A stretch of DNA of 64,000 nucleotides, taken from contig CALVXB010000010.1 of NCBI GenBank assembly GCA_944368775.1, positions 19,307 through 83,306 of the forward strand. The letters run 5' to 3'. Both the position numbers and the translations under genes were made by a program. The DNA comes from an uncultured Clostridia bacterium (GTDB lineage: Bacteria; Bacillota; Clostridia; Christensenellales; Borkfalkiaceae). Positions 50,851 to 59,576 of this stretch are shown here, one piece after another (the first letter of the stretch is position 1; every line of letters starts with the position of its first letter). The notes below the pieces were generated by a model. That model made no database searches. It was not told the DNA's origin and saw only the letters and a list, made by a program, of their open reading frames with translations.

Positions 50851-52938
50851 TTACACGCTGAAGAGGATCTCGCCGTAGGTGGGGAAGGGCCAGCAGCTCG
50901 CCGCCGTCTTGCTCTCCATCTCGTCTGCAAAGGCGCGGATGACCTGCATGGTCGGGATGATCTTGTCGGCGACCAGCTTCGCCTGCGCGGCGGCGTCGGA
51001 AACGAGCTTCTCCTCGTCGAGCAGCGCGTCCAGCTCCTTGACCTTGTAGTACATGGCCGCGTTGTCCGCCGCGAGCGAGGAGATCAACTCCTTCTCTGCA
51101 CTCTCGCCCGCGTCCACGCCCGCCGCCTTTTCCGCCTCGAGGGAGGCGCACAGCTCGCGCACATAGCTGCACACGGCGGGGTAGATGTCGCGCTTTGCCA
51201 TCTCCGACATGGTCATCGCCTCGATGACGGCCGCCTTGCTGTAATTTTCCAGCATGATCTCGGTTCTGGTGACCACCTCGCGGCGGGAGAACACGTTCAT
51301 GCGCTCGAGCATGGCGATGTTCTTTTCATCCGCAAAGTGAGGCAGGGCCTCCGCCGAGTCTTTGAGGTTAGAGAGCCCGCGGCGCGCGGCCTCTTCTTTC
51401 CACTCGTCCGAATAGTTGTTGCCGTTGAAGATGATGCGGCGGTGCTTGGCGATGGTGTCCACGACCAGGTCGTGCAGCGCGGCGTTGAAGTCGGGCGCTT
51501 TTTCCAGCTTGTCGGCGAACTCGCGCAGCACGTCGGCGACCGCCGCGTTGATCACGATGTTCGGCCCGGACAGAGAGAAGCTGGAGCCGACCATGCGGAA
51601 CTCGAACTTGTTGCCCGTAAAGGCGAAGGGAGAGGTGCGGTTGCGGTCTGTCGTGTCCTTGGGCAGCTCGGGCAGGGTGTCGACGCCCAGCTGCATGACC
51701 GCTTTGCCCTTGCCCTCGTACTTTTCGCCCCGCTCGAGCGCCTCGATGACCTGCTCGAGCTCTTCGCCGACGAACATGGACACGATGGCGGGCGGCGCCT
51801 CGTTCGCGCCCAGGCGGTGGTCGTTGCCCACGCTCGCGACGGACAGGCGCAGCAGATCCTGGTATTCGTCCACCGCCGCGATGACCGCCGCAAAGAAGAG
51901 CATGAACTGCCCGTTCTGGGCGGGGGTGGTGCCGGGGTCGAGCAGGTTGAGCCCGGTGTCCGTGCTCATCGACCAGTTGTTGTGCTTGCCCGAGCCGTTG
52001 ATGCCGTCAAACGGCTTTTCGTGCAGCAGGCAGCGCAGGCCGTGCTTCTGGGCGACGCGCTTCATCGTCTCCATCACCAGCTGGTTCTGGTCGGCGGCGA
52101 TGTTCGTGTTGGTAAAGATGGGCGCAAGCTCGTGCTGGGCGGGGGCGACCTCGTTGTGCTTGGTCTTGGCGAGGATGCCCAGCTTCCACAGCTCTTCGTC
52201 GAGGTCCTTCATATATGCCGAAACGCGCGTCTTGATGGCGCCGAAGTAGTGGTCCTCCATCTCCTGCCCCTTGGGCGGCTTCGCGCCGAACAGGGTGCGG
52301 CCGGTGTACTTGAGGTCCTTGCGGCGTTGATACATCTTTTCGTCGATGAGGAAGTACTCCTGCTCTGCGCCCACCGTCGAGTACACGCGCTTTGCCGTCG
52401 TGTTGCCGAACAGCCGCAAAATGCGCAAAGCCTGGTCGTTGAGGGCGCGCATACTCTTGAGGAGCGGCGTCTTTTTGTCCAAAACTTCGCCGCTGTAAGA
52501 GAAGAACGCGCAGGGGATGTACAGCGTGCCGTCCTTGACGAACGCAAAGGAGGTCGGGTCCCACGCCGTGTAGCCGCGCGCTTCAAAGGTCGCGCGCACG
52601 CCGCCGCTGGGGAAGGAGGAGGCGTCCGGCTCGCCCATCACCAATTCCTTGCCCGAAAAGTCCATGATCACCTTGCCGCCGTCGACGGGGGTGATAAAGC
52701 TGTCGTGCTTTTCTGCGGTGATGCCGGTCATCGGCTGGAACCAATGGGTGTAGTGGGTCGCGCCCTTCTCCACCGCCCAGTCCTTCATCGCGTTTGCGAC
52801 GACGTTCGCGACGCTCGCGTCGAGGGGGCAGCCCTCGTCGATGGTCTTTTTCAAAGACTTGTACGTCTGCTTGGGCAGCTTCTCCTGCATGACTTGCAGG
52901 TTGAATACGTTTGAGGCAAAAATTTCAGGGACTCTCAT
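50851..52938 (-). CDS. glnA: Type III glutamine synthetase (GlnN)
   Basis: 695 residues, the usual length for GSIII. ATG 52938 behind AAAGGAG. Begins [20 protein letters not shown]. Signatures include [61 protein letters not shown] [12 protein letters not shown] and [10 protein letters not shown]. Makes glutamine from glutamate, ammonia and ATP, feeding the glutamate synthase downstream. Controlled by its own promoter and an apparent antitermination leader. Confidence 0.97.
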   Translation of the reverse strand: MRVPEIFASNVFNLQVMQEKLPKQTYKSLKKTIDEGCPLDASVANVVANAMKDWAVEKGATHYTHWFQPMTGITAEKHDSFITPVDGGKVIMDFSGKELVMGEPDASSFPSGGVRATFEARGYTAWDPTSFAFVKDGTLYIPCAFFSYSGEVLDKKTPLLKSMRALNDQALRILRLFGNTTAKRVYSTVGAEQEYFLIDEKMYQRRKDLKYTGRTLFGAKPPKGQEMEDHYFGAIKTRVSAYMKDLDEELWKLGILAKTKHNEVAPAQHELAPIFTNTNIAADQNQLVMETMKRVAQKHGLRCLLHEKPFDGINGSGKHNNWSMSTDTGLNLLDPGTTPAQNGQFMLFFAAVIAAVDEYQDLLRLSVASVGNDHRLGANEAPPAIVSMFVGEELEQVIEALERGEKYEGKGKAVMQLGVDTLPELPKDTTDRNRTSPFAFTGNKFEFRMVGSSFSLSGPNIVINAAVADVLREFADKLEKAPDFNAALHDLVVDTIAKHRRIIFNGNNYSDEWKEEAARRGLSNLKDSAEALPHFADEKNIAMLERMNVFSRREVVTRTEIMLENYSKAAVIEAMTMSEMAKRDIYPAVCSYVRELCASLEAEKAAGVDAGESAEKELISSLAADNAAMYYKVKELDALLDEEKLVSDAAAQAKLVADKIIPTMQVIRAFADEMESKTAASCWPFPTYGEILFSV

Positions 52939-52981
52939 AAAACAAAACTCCTTTAAAAATTTTCCGAATCGCGGCGGCAAA

Positions 52982-53042
52982 CAAAAATCGGCGCGCGCGG
53001 GTCTTTCCCCTTTGCCGGGGAGCCGCGCAACGCCGTTGTTGC
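52982..53042 (-). promoter_or_regulatory. glnA leader: candidate ANTAR antitermination target
   Basis: Read on the minus strand. Hairpin 1 GCAAC-AACGGC-GTTGC (53042-53027) has a hexaloop with A at position 1 and G at position 4, the ANTAR-target rule. Hairpin 2 TCCCC-GGCAAA-GGGGA (53021-53006) is a hexaloop but does not follow the A1/G4 rule. A competing terminator pairs CGGCGTTGCGCGG (53035-53023) with CCGCGCGCGCCG (53000-52989), then ATTTTTG. The 3' part of hairpin 1 is the terminator's 5' arm, so the two exclude each other. Confidence 0.7.
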
Positions 53043-53061
53043 CTGCCTGTTTGATGTCGCT

Positions 53062-53091
53062 ATTATAAACTTGCCTTTGCCGAAAAGTCAA
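53062..53091 (-). promoter_or_regulatory. glnA promoter
   Basis: Minus strand TTGACT (53091-53086), 18-base spacer, TATAAT (53067-53062); leader of about 117 bases. Just upstream is a perfect inverted repeat CAAATTC-N10-GAATTTG (53102-53125), a possible operator. Confidence 0.82.
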
Positions 53092-53146
53092 TCGTACGGC
53101 TCAAATTCGAGTTATCATGAATTTGAATGGAAAGTATTGCCTCTGT

Positions 53147-53308
53147 TTATGATTCTACTTTTTTCGCCTTTTTGTCGAATAATCCCGCGTCGGTGAGAAG
53201 CGCCCTGCCTTTTCCTATGAGAAGATACGCATAAACGGGTATCTTTAATGCAAATTCGGTAAAGCGATAGGTGCCGCCGTCGATCTTTGTTGTTTCGGCC
53301 TCTTTCAT
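53147..53308 (-). pseudogene. Truncated MBL-fold hydrolase fragment
   Basis: 53 residues from ATG 53308. The sequence FALKIPVYAYLLIGKGRALLTDAG matches in parts the N-terminal strand pair of metallo-beta-lactamase-fold proteins (YLLIGKG, LLTDAG), but the frame stops before any HxHxDH metal motif. It has its own promoter. Most likely a 3'-deleted gene remnant, though a small expressed protein cannot be excluded. Confidence 0.5.
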
Positions 53309-53320
53309 AGCATTTCCCTT

Positions 53321-53349
53321 ATATAAATATCTTATGGAACATCTGTCAA
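53321..53349 (-). promoter_or_regulatory. Promoter of the MBL fragment
   Basis: Minus strand TTGACA (53349-53344), 17-base spacer, TTATAT (53326-53321). Confidence 0.6.
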
Positions 53350-53383
53350 GGGGGCAAAGACGAAAAGTGGCCGCAAGGGCCAC

Positions 53384-53430
53384 AGCGCTTTGTTGCCCGC
53401 GGACGATCTGCGGGTCTTAGGATACAAAAA
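53384..53430. repeat. Dispersed 47-bp repeat, copy 1
   Basis: 42 of 47 bases identical to 62736-62782. Contains a CCCGCGGACGATCTGCGGG hairpin followed by TCTTAGGATACAAAAA. Lies upstream of the MBL fragment. Confidence 0.85.
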
Positions 53431-53460
53431 TAAGATGCCGCCCGAGGGTCGGGCGGCATC
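53425..53460 (-). terminator. Terminator of locus B GH3
   Basis: GATGCCGCCCGA / TCGGGCGGCATC around CCC, then TTATTTTTG on the minus strand. Confidence 0.92.
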
Positions 53461-53483
53461 GGATGCAGAGGAGGCAAGGAGTC

Positions 53484-56333
53484 TTACTCTGCGGTATCTG
53501 TGGTCTGTTTTCTGCCGGTGAGGTACAGCGTCGTCGGCAGGGCGATGGCGACGAGGCAGCCTGCGAACACGACGACGTCGAGCACGATCAGCCAGATCTT
53601 CCATGCGGGCATGCCGGTATCGACCTCCAGCGTTCCGCCGCCCTCGTAGTCTTTGACGGCGTTTGAATTGGCGACGGAGTAGATGACGTTTTTCGCCGCG
53701 CGGTGCACGTTGGTCATCACGGTCGGGTTTTCAAAATATTCTTCCAGCGACCAATACGAGCTGTTGGTATTGAGCCAGAGGTCTGTGCCCGCCCAAAGCC
53801 CGGAGATCATATCCTGATAGAACATGCTCGGCACGGATGCCTGGTCGGTGACGACCACCCCTTTGAAGCCCCATTCGCCGCGCAGCACGTCCGTCATCAG
53901 GCCCCTGTGCGCGCCGGCCCAGCGCGCGCCGAGGCGGTTCATGCTCGCCATGGCGGCGTTGGCGTTCCCTTCGGTGACGGTCAGCTCGAAGCCCTTGAGC
54001 CAGATCTCGCGGATAGATTGCTCGTTGGCGAACACGGCGCCGCCGTAGCGGTTGGTCTCTTGGTCGTTGAGCGCGAAGTGCTTCATGTAGGCGACGACGC
54101 CCTTCGAGCGCACGCCGCGCATTTCGGCCGCGCCGATCTTGCCGGAGAGGAAGCCGTCCTCAGAATAATATTCAAAGTTGCGGCCGCTGTACGGCGAGCG
54201 GTGGATGTTGACGCCGGGCGCGTACCAGCCGGTCACGTCCGCGGCGATGCTCTGGTCGCCCAGCGCCTCGCCCATGTCCTCGATGAGATCGGTGTTCCAA
54301 GTGGAAGCGAGCACGACTTCTGCCGGCCACGACATGGTGCTCACACCGCCGACGAGGGTGTTTGAGAAGCCCGAAGGGCCGTCTTTGTCCTGCTTGGCGG
54401 GCAGGCCGATGCTGTCGATCTGGATGGTCGAGTAGCCGCCCAGGCGCACGAGGCGGGTCACCTGCGTGACGGAGAGCTGGCTGACGAGCTGCTCCCAGCG
54501 CTCGTCGCCGTAGTCGGCGTCGGCGAGCTGCTGCACGGTGTACGCCGTCGCGGTCGAGCTCATGGCGGGCATTTCGGCGCCCTCGGCATCGATCACCTCG
54601 TCGGCGCGGTACCATTCGAGGTCTGCGAGCAGTTCGGCGCTCGCCGTCCACGCGCCGCCCATGTAGGGGCCGCTCGGCATGGTGCCCGTCCAATCGGTGC
54701 GGGTGAGGTAGACGCACTCGTCGTAGGCGGCGGCGTCGACGTCGTCGAAGCGGTTGACGATGGCCGCGCCCGTCGCGGAGGAGACGGAATAGCTCTCCGT
54801 ATCCAAGGCATCCTGCGTGTACGAGGCGACAAATTCGGCGTCGCCCGCGCCGCTCATGCGGCCGCTTTCGGCAGCTTCCGGCTGCTTGGCGGCGAGAACG
54901 TTGTTGACGGCGGCGTGCGCGTCCTTCGCGGCGGTGAAGTAGTAGTCGCCCGCGTCGACGATGTAGGTGCCCGCGCCGTCCGCATCGTACGCCTTCATCA
55001 GCTCTTTGTCGACGCGGATGGTGACCGTTTCGGACGCCTGCGGCGCGATGGGCTGCGTCTTTGCGAAGCCGACCAGCTCGACGGCGGACTTTTCGATGCC
55101 GTGTTCGCGGTCGTAGTCGGTGTAGGGAGACTGCATATAGATCTGTACGACCTCCTTGCCGGCGACGTCGCCGTCGTTGGTGACGGTGACGGAGATGTCG
55201 AATGCGTCCTCCGCCTCGGTCATGGAAAAGTCGCTCCATGTAAACGTCGTGTAGCTCATGCCGTAGCCGAAGGGATACTGTACCTGCGCGGCGTAGTCGT
55301 ATTCTCCCGCGTTGCCCGCCTGCAGCACATAGTCCTCGTAGCGGGTCTCGTAGTAGCGGTAGCCGACGTAGATGCCCTCTTGATAGACGATGTACTTATT
55401 GCCGTTCTGTACGGTGCTGTTGACGATGTTGTAGTCGCCGAGGTTTTGCGCCGAGGGCGCGCTCAAACTGTCGTAGGCGTAGGTGTCGACCAGCCTGCCC
55501 GAAGGGTTGACGTTCCCGTTCAAAATTTCACCGATGGCGTACATGCCTTCCTGCCCGACGGCGCCCACCCACAGCGCCGCCTTGACGTTGGCGTACGCCG
55601 CATCTTCGAGGAAGCCGAGCTCGAGCGGGTTTGCCGAGTTGATGAGCAGGATGACCTTGTCGAACTGCTCGCAGGCGAGGGCGAGGGTGTCCAGCTCGTT
55701 TTGGTCGACCTGCAGGTAGCGGTAGCCGGTAGGCAGCGGCTGCATGGGCAGATCGGAGCTCTCGCTGCCGCTCCTGCCGATGGAGACGACGGCGACGTCG
55801 CTGTCGCTCATCGAGGAGAGCGCCGCGTCCGTATAGGCGCTGCGCGGCACTTCGTTGACGGCAAATTCGCCGTCGCCCGCCGCGTTGGGGAAGGACTTGC
55901 GGTAGTCTTTACCCGCGCCCGTCTCGTAAAAGTTCCAAAGCGTTTCGTTGACGGTAAAGCCGGAGCTTTCGAGCGCCTCGCGCAGGTCGGGCGCGAGGGA
56001 TGTGTCGACCGAGCCGGAGCCGCCGCCGCCGTACACGAAGTCGACGGAGTTCTGCCCGAGCAGGGCGAGGTTCTTTTCAGACTCGCCCAACGGCAGGGCG
56101 TTGTCCTCGTTTTTGAGGAGGACGATGCCCTCCGCCTCGATGGCCTCGCACAGCTCCTTCTCCTGATCCGTGGTCGTATAGTCGCTGTCGCTGAAGAAAA
56201 CGGTCAGCAGGTTTTCGTAGCGGATGGCAAAGATGTTGCCGACGATCAGGGCGACGGCGAGCACGACGCCGACGACGCCGAAGATGATCGCCTGCCGCAG
56301 CGAAACCTTCTTTTTTACCTTATTGTTTGCCAT
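53484..56333 (-). CDS. Membrane-anchored GH3 glycosidase with swapped domains (locus B)
   Basis: 949 residues, ATG 56333 behind AAGGAG. N-terminal anchor (residues about 14-36) and C-terminal anchor near 915-937. Order as in locus A: GH3 C-domain (EAEGIVLLKNEDNALPLG), Fn3-like (YPFGYGMSYTTFTWSDF), then barrel (IHRSPYSGRNFEYYSEDG, KHFALNDQETNRYGG, nucleophile Asp in VVVTDQAS near residue 827). The residues after the nucleophile differ from the locus A enzymes, so specificity may differ. Follows a lipoprotein gene and the second LytTR/GHKL pair. Confidence 0.92.
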   Translation of the reverse strand: MANNKVKKKVSLRQAIIFGVVGVVLAVALIVGNIFAIRYENLLTVFFSDSDYTTTDQEKELCEAIEAEGIVLLKNEDNALPLGESEKNLALLGQNSVDFVYGGGGSGSVDTSLAPDLREALESSGFTVNETLWNFYETGAGKDYRKSFPNAAGDGEFAVNEVPRSAYTDAALSSMSDSDVAVVSIGRSGSESSDLPMQPLPTGYRYLQVDQNELDTLALACEQFDKVILLINSANPLELGFLEDAAYANVKAALWVGAVGQEGMYAIGEILNGNVNPSGRLVDTYAYDSLSAPSAQNLGDYNIVNSTVQNGNKYIVYQEGIYVGYRYYETRYEDYVLQAGNAGEYDYAAQVQYPFGYGMSYTTFTWSDFSMTEAEDAFDISVTVTNDGDVAGKEVVQIYMQSPYTDYDREHGIEKSAVELVGFAKTQPIAPQASETVTIRVDKELMKAYDADGAGTYIVDAGDYYFTAAKDAHAAVNNVLAAKQPEAAESGRMSGAGDAEFVASYTQDALDTESYSVSSATGAAIVNRFDDVDAAAYDECVYLTRTDWTGTMPSGPYMGGAWTASAELLADLEWYRADEVIDAEGAEMPAMSSTATAYTVQQLADADYGDERWEQLVSQLSVTQVTRLVRLGGYSTIQIDSIGLPAKQDKDGPSGFSNTLVGGVSTMSWPAEVVLASTWNTDLIEDMGEALGDQSIAADVTGWYAPGVNIHRSPYSGRNFEYYSEDGFLSGKIGAAEMRGVRSKGVVAYMKHFALNDQETNRYGGAVFANEQSIREIWLKGFELTVTEGNANAAMASMNRLGARWAGAHRGLMTDVLRGEWGFKGVVVTDQASVPSMFYQDMISGLWAGTDLWLNTNSSYWSLEEYFENPTVMTNVHRAAKNVIYSVANSNAVKDYEGGGTLEVDTGMPAWKIWLIVLDVVVFAGCLVAIALPTTLYLTGRKQTTDTAE

Positions 56334-56407
56334 GGTCTGTCTCCTTGCTTTTCGATAAGCCGTTTATAAACAGGGCGGCGGCATCGCCGCCGCCCTGCCT
56401 GCGGGCG

Positions 56408-56950
56408 TTACGCCGCGGGGTTGGTCAGTTCAAACACGTTCTTTTCGCCGACGTAAACCTTGGTGCCCTTGCCGTACTTGTCCAAAACGTCCTGCGCGCT
56501 CTGCGCAAACGTCTTTTCGCCCTCCGTCTCGGCGGGCAGCTCGGCCGGGTATTCGGTGGTCAGCTCGGTATCGATGTAGATATTGAAGCCGCCCGCCGTC
56601 GAGTACGAGTTGAGCACGACGCGCGTCGCGTCCGAGAGGGTGTACTCGGTGTAGCCGTCCGTCGTGGCGCCCTCGGTGTAGGTGCCGTACACGGTGATGG
56701 ACGTGGTGCCCAAATTCATGCCGTAGCCGTACTGCAGGGTGGTGGTGACCATGTCGTAGGTGCCGTCGTCGTACAGGTTGAGCTGCGCGACGGTGCTGTC
56801 GTGCCCGCCGTAGCCGTTATCCCCGACCGAACCGTTCACATACGTCGCGGTGATGCTTGCTGCCGAAGAGCAAGCCGTCATCACGAACATCGCACACACC
56901 AGCGCCGCCAGCGCGACTGCCGTCATCCAAAACATACGCAACTTTTTCAT
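56408..56950 (-). CDS. Small lipoprotein of locus B
   Basis: 180 residues, ATG 56950 behind AGGAGGAAAAGGAG. Signal with lipobox VMTAC at residue about 27, then a beta-rich domain with many Tyr, Thr and Gly (NLYDDGTYDMVTTTLQYGYG, TDGYTEYTLSDATRV). No recognised family. It takes the position that the CBM lipoprotein has in locus A and shares a transcript with the GH3 75 bases downstream, so a glycan-binding or sensing role is possible. Confidence 0.82.
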   Translation of the reverse strand: MKKLRMFWMTAVALAALVCAMFVMTACSSAASITATYVNGSVGDNGYGGHDSTVAQLNLYDDGTYDMVTTTLQYGYGMNLGTTSITVYGTYTEGATTDGYTEYTLSDATRVVLNSYSTAGGFNIYIDTELTTEYPAELPAETEGEKTFAQSAQDVLDKYGKGTKVYVGEKNVFELTNPAA

Positions 56951-57003
56951 CAGAGTTTCTCCTTTTCCTCCTGAATTTGCGGCCTTGGCCGCCTGTCGCA
57001 GAC

Positions 57004-57032
57004 ATTATCGCAGAAGCACCTGCAAATTGCAA
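57004..57032 (-). promoter_or_regulatory. Promoter of locus B lipoprotein/GH3 genes
   Basis: Minus strand TTGCAA (57032-57027), 17-base spacer, GATAAT (57009-57004). Confidence 0.7.
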
Positions 57033-57177
57033 TACCTCTGGCGCGAACGTCGCCGTGGCGGGCGCGTACGACGAAAAACGGGGAAAAGTGCGCGCGTTCC
57101 GCCCGCTTTTGCGGCAAGAACGGGCGGCGCGGGCGGCGATTGCGGCGGCGCAGGGGCGCGCAGGCCGGGAAAAGGGC

Positions 57178-57209
57178 GCAAAAAAAGGAACGGAGACAAA
57201 TTCCGTTCC
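57178..57209 (-). terminator. Terminator of locus B two-component operon
   Basis: Minus strand GGAACGGA / TCCGTTCC around ATTTGTC, then seven T. Confidence 0.9.
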
Positions 57210-57229
57210 CTTCGCCGCGCGGGGCGCGT

Positions 57230-58585
57230 CTATTCGGTTTTTTGCGTGCCCGCGCAGGGCAGGGTGACCAGCAGCGAAAAGACGCCCTCTTCCGCGCGCA
57301 ACTGCAAGATGCCGCCGTACTTTTCGGCGATGTGGCGGATGCTGCGCACGCCGTAGCCGTGGAAGCCGGGGTCCTCGCGCTTGGTCGTGACGGGCATGCC
57401 GTCCTGAAAGGTCACCTCCCCCGCAAAGTAGTTGTCCTCGCGGATGGTCTGCACCCCGCCGAAGGCGGTGCAGGTCAGCGTGATGACCCGCTTCTCCTCG
57501 TCTTCGATCTGCGATACCGCCTCGATAGCGTTGTCGAGGATGTTGCCCACCATTACATACACGTCGGAGGGGGTCATAAAGGCGAGGGCGTCCTGCCCGG
57601 CAGAGCAGGTCAGGCGGATGCCGCGCGCGCCGCATTCGAGCCGCTTTTCGGAGAGGATGGTGTCCAGCGCGGGGTTGCCTGTGGCGATGGAGGCATCGTA
57701 GATGTTGACCGACTGCTCGATCTCGCGCAGGGTGTTTTCGCGGTCGGCCTCGTTTGTAAAGCGCAGCGCGCGCAGGTGGCGCTTGATGTCGTGGCACTTG
57801 CGGTTGATGATCTCGATGTTGCGCGCCGACAGGCTGTACTGCCGCTCGCGCTCGCTCAGCATACCGGCGAGCACCTGCTTTTCGCCGCGCAGGCGGTCCA
57901 TCTGCACGACAAAGGTGACCAGCGTGAGAAAGGCGATGGGGATGATCCCGAGGGTGAGGGAGACGATCCAGCCCGAAGATGCCGAGGCGTGCAGCGTCTC
58001 GTACACGTCCTGCAGGTTGAAGCGCATGAACATGGTCAGCGCGATGATGAGCAGCAGGGCAAAGGTCAGCCCCCGCCTGCCGTGCAGGTCGGCGATGCCC
58101 GCGTCGCGGTACACGCGGCGGAAGATAAAATAATAGACCGCGTACAGCGCGGCGGAAAAGAGCAGTTCGCTCAGCAGCGAGAGGGGCGTGTTGACGCGCA
58201 GCTCGAATACGCCCGCGTCGTAAAAGAGGCGGAACAGCCCGAACGCCGAGCACTCGACCAGCAGCCCGCAGGTAAAGGTAAACGCATACGAAAAAAAGCT
58301 GCCCTTATAGTTGGCGACGAGCACGCCGAACAGCACGAACAGCAGCCCGCTGTACCAAAACAGGTGGATGAGCATCATGTGCTGCATGGCGACGGTGCCG
58401 ACGAGCGAGGCGATGAGCGGGTTGAACCCCGCCGTCACCGCCGTCACCGCGATGCAGACGATCCACGAGAGCAGCGCGTTCACTTTGGGGCGCTTTTGCA
58501 GCAAAAAGTGCGCGAAGATAAAGCTCCCCGCGAGGATGCGCCCGCTGTAAAAGCCTTCATACAGATAGTCGAGCAGCCCTTGCAT
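57230..58585 (-). CDS. GHKL sensor histidine kinase, AgrC-like (locus B)
   Basis: 451 residues. Six or seven membrane segments to about residue 230, a coiled linker, phosphoacceptor His in KCHDIKRHLRAL near residue 263, N-box VGNILDNAIEAV near 350, and G-box HGYGVRSIRHIAEKYGG near 410. Same class as the locus A kinase but clearly diverged in the membrane part, so a different signal is likely. The start overlaps the regulator stop (TGATG). Confidence 0.93.
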   Translation of the reverse strand: MQGLLDYLYEGFYSGRILAGSFIFAHFLLQKRPKVNALLSWIVCIAVTAVTAGFNPLIASLVGTVAMQHMMLIHLFWYSGLLFVLFGVLVANYKGSFFSYAFTFTCGLLVECSAFGLFRLFYDAGVFELRVNTPLSLLSELLFSAALYAVYYFIFRRVYRDAGIADLHGRRGLTFALLLIIALTMFMRFNLQDVYETLHASASSGWIVSLTLGIIPIAFLTLVTFVVQMDRLRGEKQVLAGMLSERERQYSLSARNIEIINRKCHDIKRHLRALRFTNEADRENTLREIEQSVNIYDASIATGNPALDTILSEKRLECGARGIRLTCSAGQDALAFMTPSDVYVMVGNILDNAIEAVSQIEDEEKRVITLTCTAFGGVQTIREDNYFAGEVTFQDGMPVTTKREDPGFHGYGVRSIRHIAEKYGGILQLRAEEGVFSLLVTLPCAGTQKTE

Positions 58586-59319
58586 CAGCGGAACCCCCCG
58601 ACGTACCGCCCGAATGCGGACAAAAAGGCGTCGCGCTTGGTGCGGCCGATGTACACCGTCTCGCCGCCCACGTCCACCGCCTGCCCCGTGATGGAGCGCA
58701 CATGCCGCAGGTTGACGAGAAAGCTTTTGGATGCGCGCGCAAAGGCGTAGGGCGCGAGGCGCGCCTCCGCCTCGCCGATGGTGCCGCGCACGCGGTGGCA
58801 GTCGCCGTTTGCCATGTGGTAGAGCAGGTAGTGCTGGATGACCTCGATGTACAGGATGTCTGCGCTCTCGACGTTGACCTGCTCGCTCTCGCCCGGGCGC
58901 AGCGCGATGGTGCGCGAGGCGTTGCGGCGGCAGTATTCGATGACCTTGGCAAACTTTAAGGCAAAATCGCGGTAGCTCACCGGCTTTACGATAAAGTCGA
59001 GCGCGCGCACGGAGTATCCGGCGAGGGCGTACTTCGCCATGTTGGTGACGAAGATGATGGCTGCGTCGTTGTTGTCCTTGCGCAGCAGCTGCGCCGCCCG
59101 CATCCCGCTCGTGCCCGGCATGTCGATGTCTAAAAACACCGCGTCGTACTCTGCGGGGAAGGATGCGAGGAATTCGTCGCCGGAGGCAAAGACGCGCAGC
59201 GTATGCGCCGCGAGCGGCGCGCGCCGCATGGCGGCCTTGTCCTGCGCGTACGCCGCGATGTATTGCTGCAGCGCCGCCGCGTCGCCCGGGTCGTCGTCTA
59301 CGATCGCGATACGGAACAT
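58585..59319 (-). CDS. LytTR-family response regulator (locus B)
   Basis: 244 residues. ATG 59319 follows GAGAGGGG; an upstream in-frame ATG lies beyond the promoter. Receiver with RIAIVDDDPGDAAAL at the start, phosphoacceptor Asp in FLDIDMPGTSG near residue 63 and DFIVKPVSY. LytTR domain from about 140 (SADILYIEVIQHYLLYHM, ASKSFLVNLRHVRSITG). Expected to regulate the lipoprotein/GH3 pair downstream and perhaps itself. Confidence 0.95.
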   Translation of the reverse strand: MFRIAIVDDDPGDAAALQQYIAAYAQDKAAMRRAPLAAHTLRVFASGDEFLASFPAEYDAVFLDIDMPGTSGMRAAQLLRKDNNDAAIIFVTNMAKYALAGYSVRALDFIVKPVSYRDFALKFAKVIEYCRRNASRTIALRPGESEQVNVESADILYIEVIQHYLLYHMANGDCHRVRGTIGEAEARLAPYAFARASKSFLVNLRHVRSITGQAVDVGGETVYIGRTKRDAFLSAFGRYVGGFR

Positions 59320-59352
59320 GGTTTTCCCCTCTCTTGGCAAAGATGTATCTCC

Positions 59353-59381
59353 ATTATACCATCCCCGCCCCGCGCTGTCAA
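59353..59381 (-). promoter_or_regulatory. Consensus promoter of locus B two-component operon
   Basis: Minus strand TTGACA (59381-59376), exactly 17 bases, TATAAT (59358-59353), preceded by TGG (extended -10). Confidence 0.9.
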
Positions 59382-59576
59382 GGGCGGGGCTAAAATCAAA
59401 CCGCATTGCGGGCGGCTCGTACGAGCTGCTCACCGAGCTCCCGCGCGAAGAACAGCCCTTCGTCGCCGATACGGGAGAGCATCATGGCGGCCGCGCAGCG
59501 CTCTGACAGACGACTATATCCTTTACTGCAAACTTTGCGACGCCTGTCAGCGGTCTCGCGCTGCTCAATAGAGTAT

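Noticed and set aside
49015..52914. 1299-codon plus-strand frame across amt and glnA
   Set aside because: It spans two well-identified minus-strand genes and the gap between them; composition is typical of an antisense shadow.
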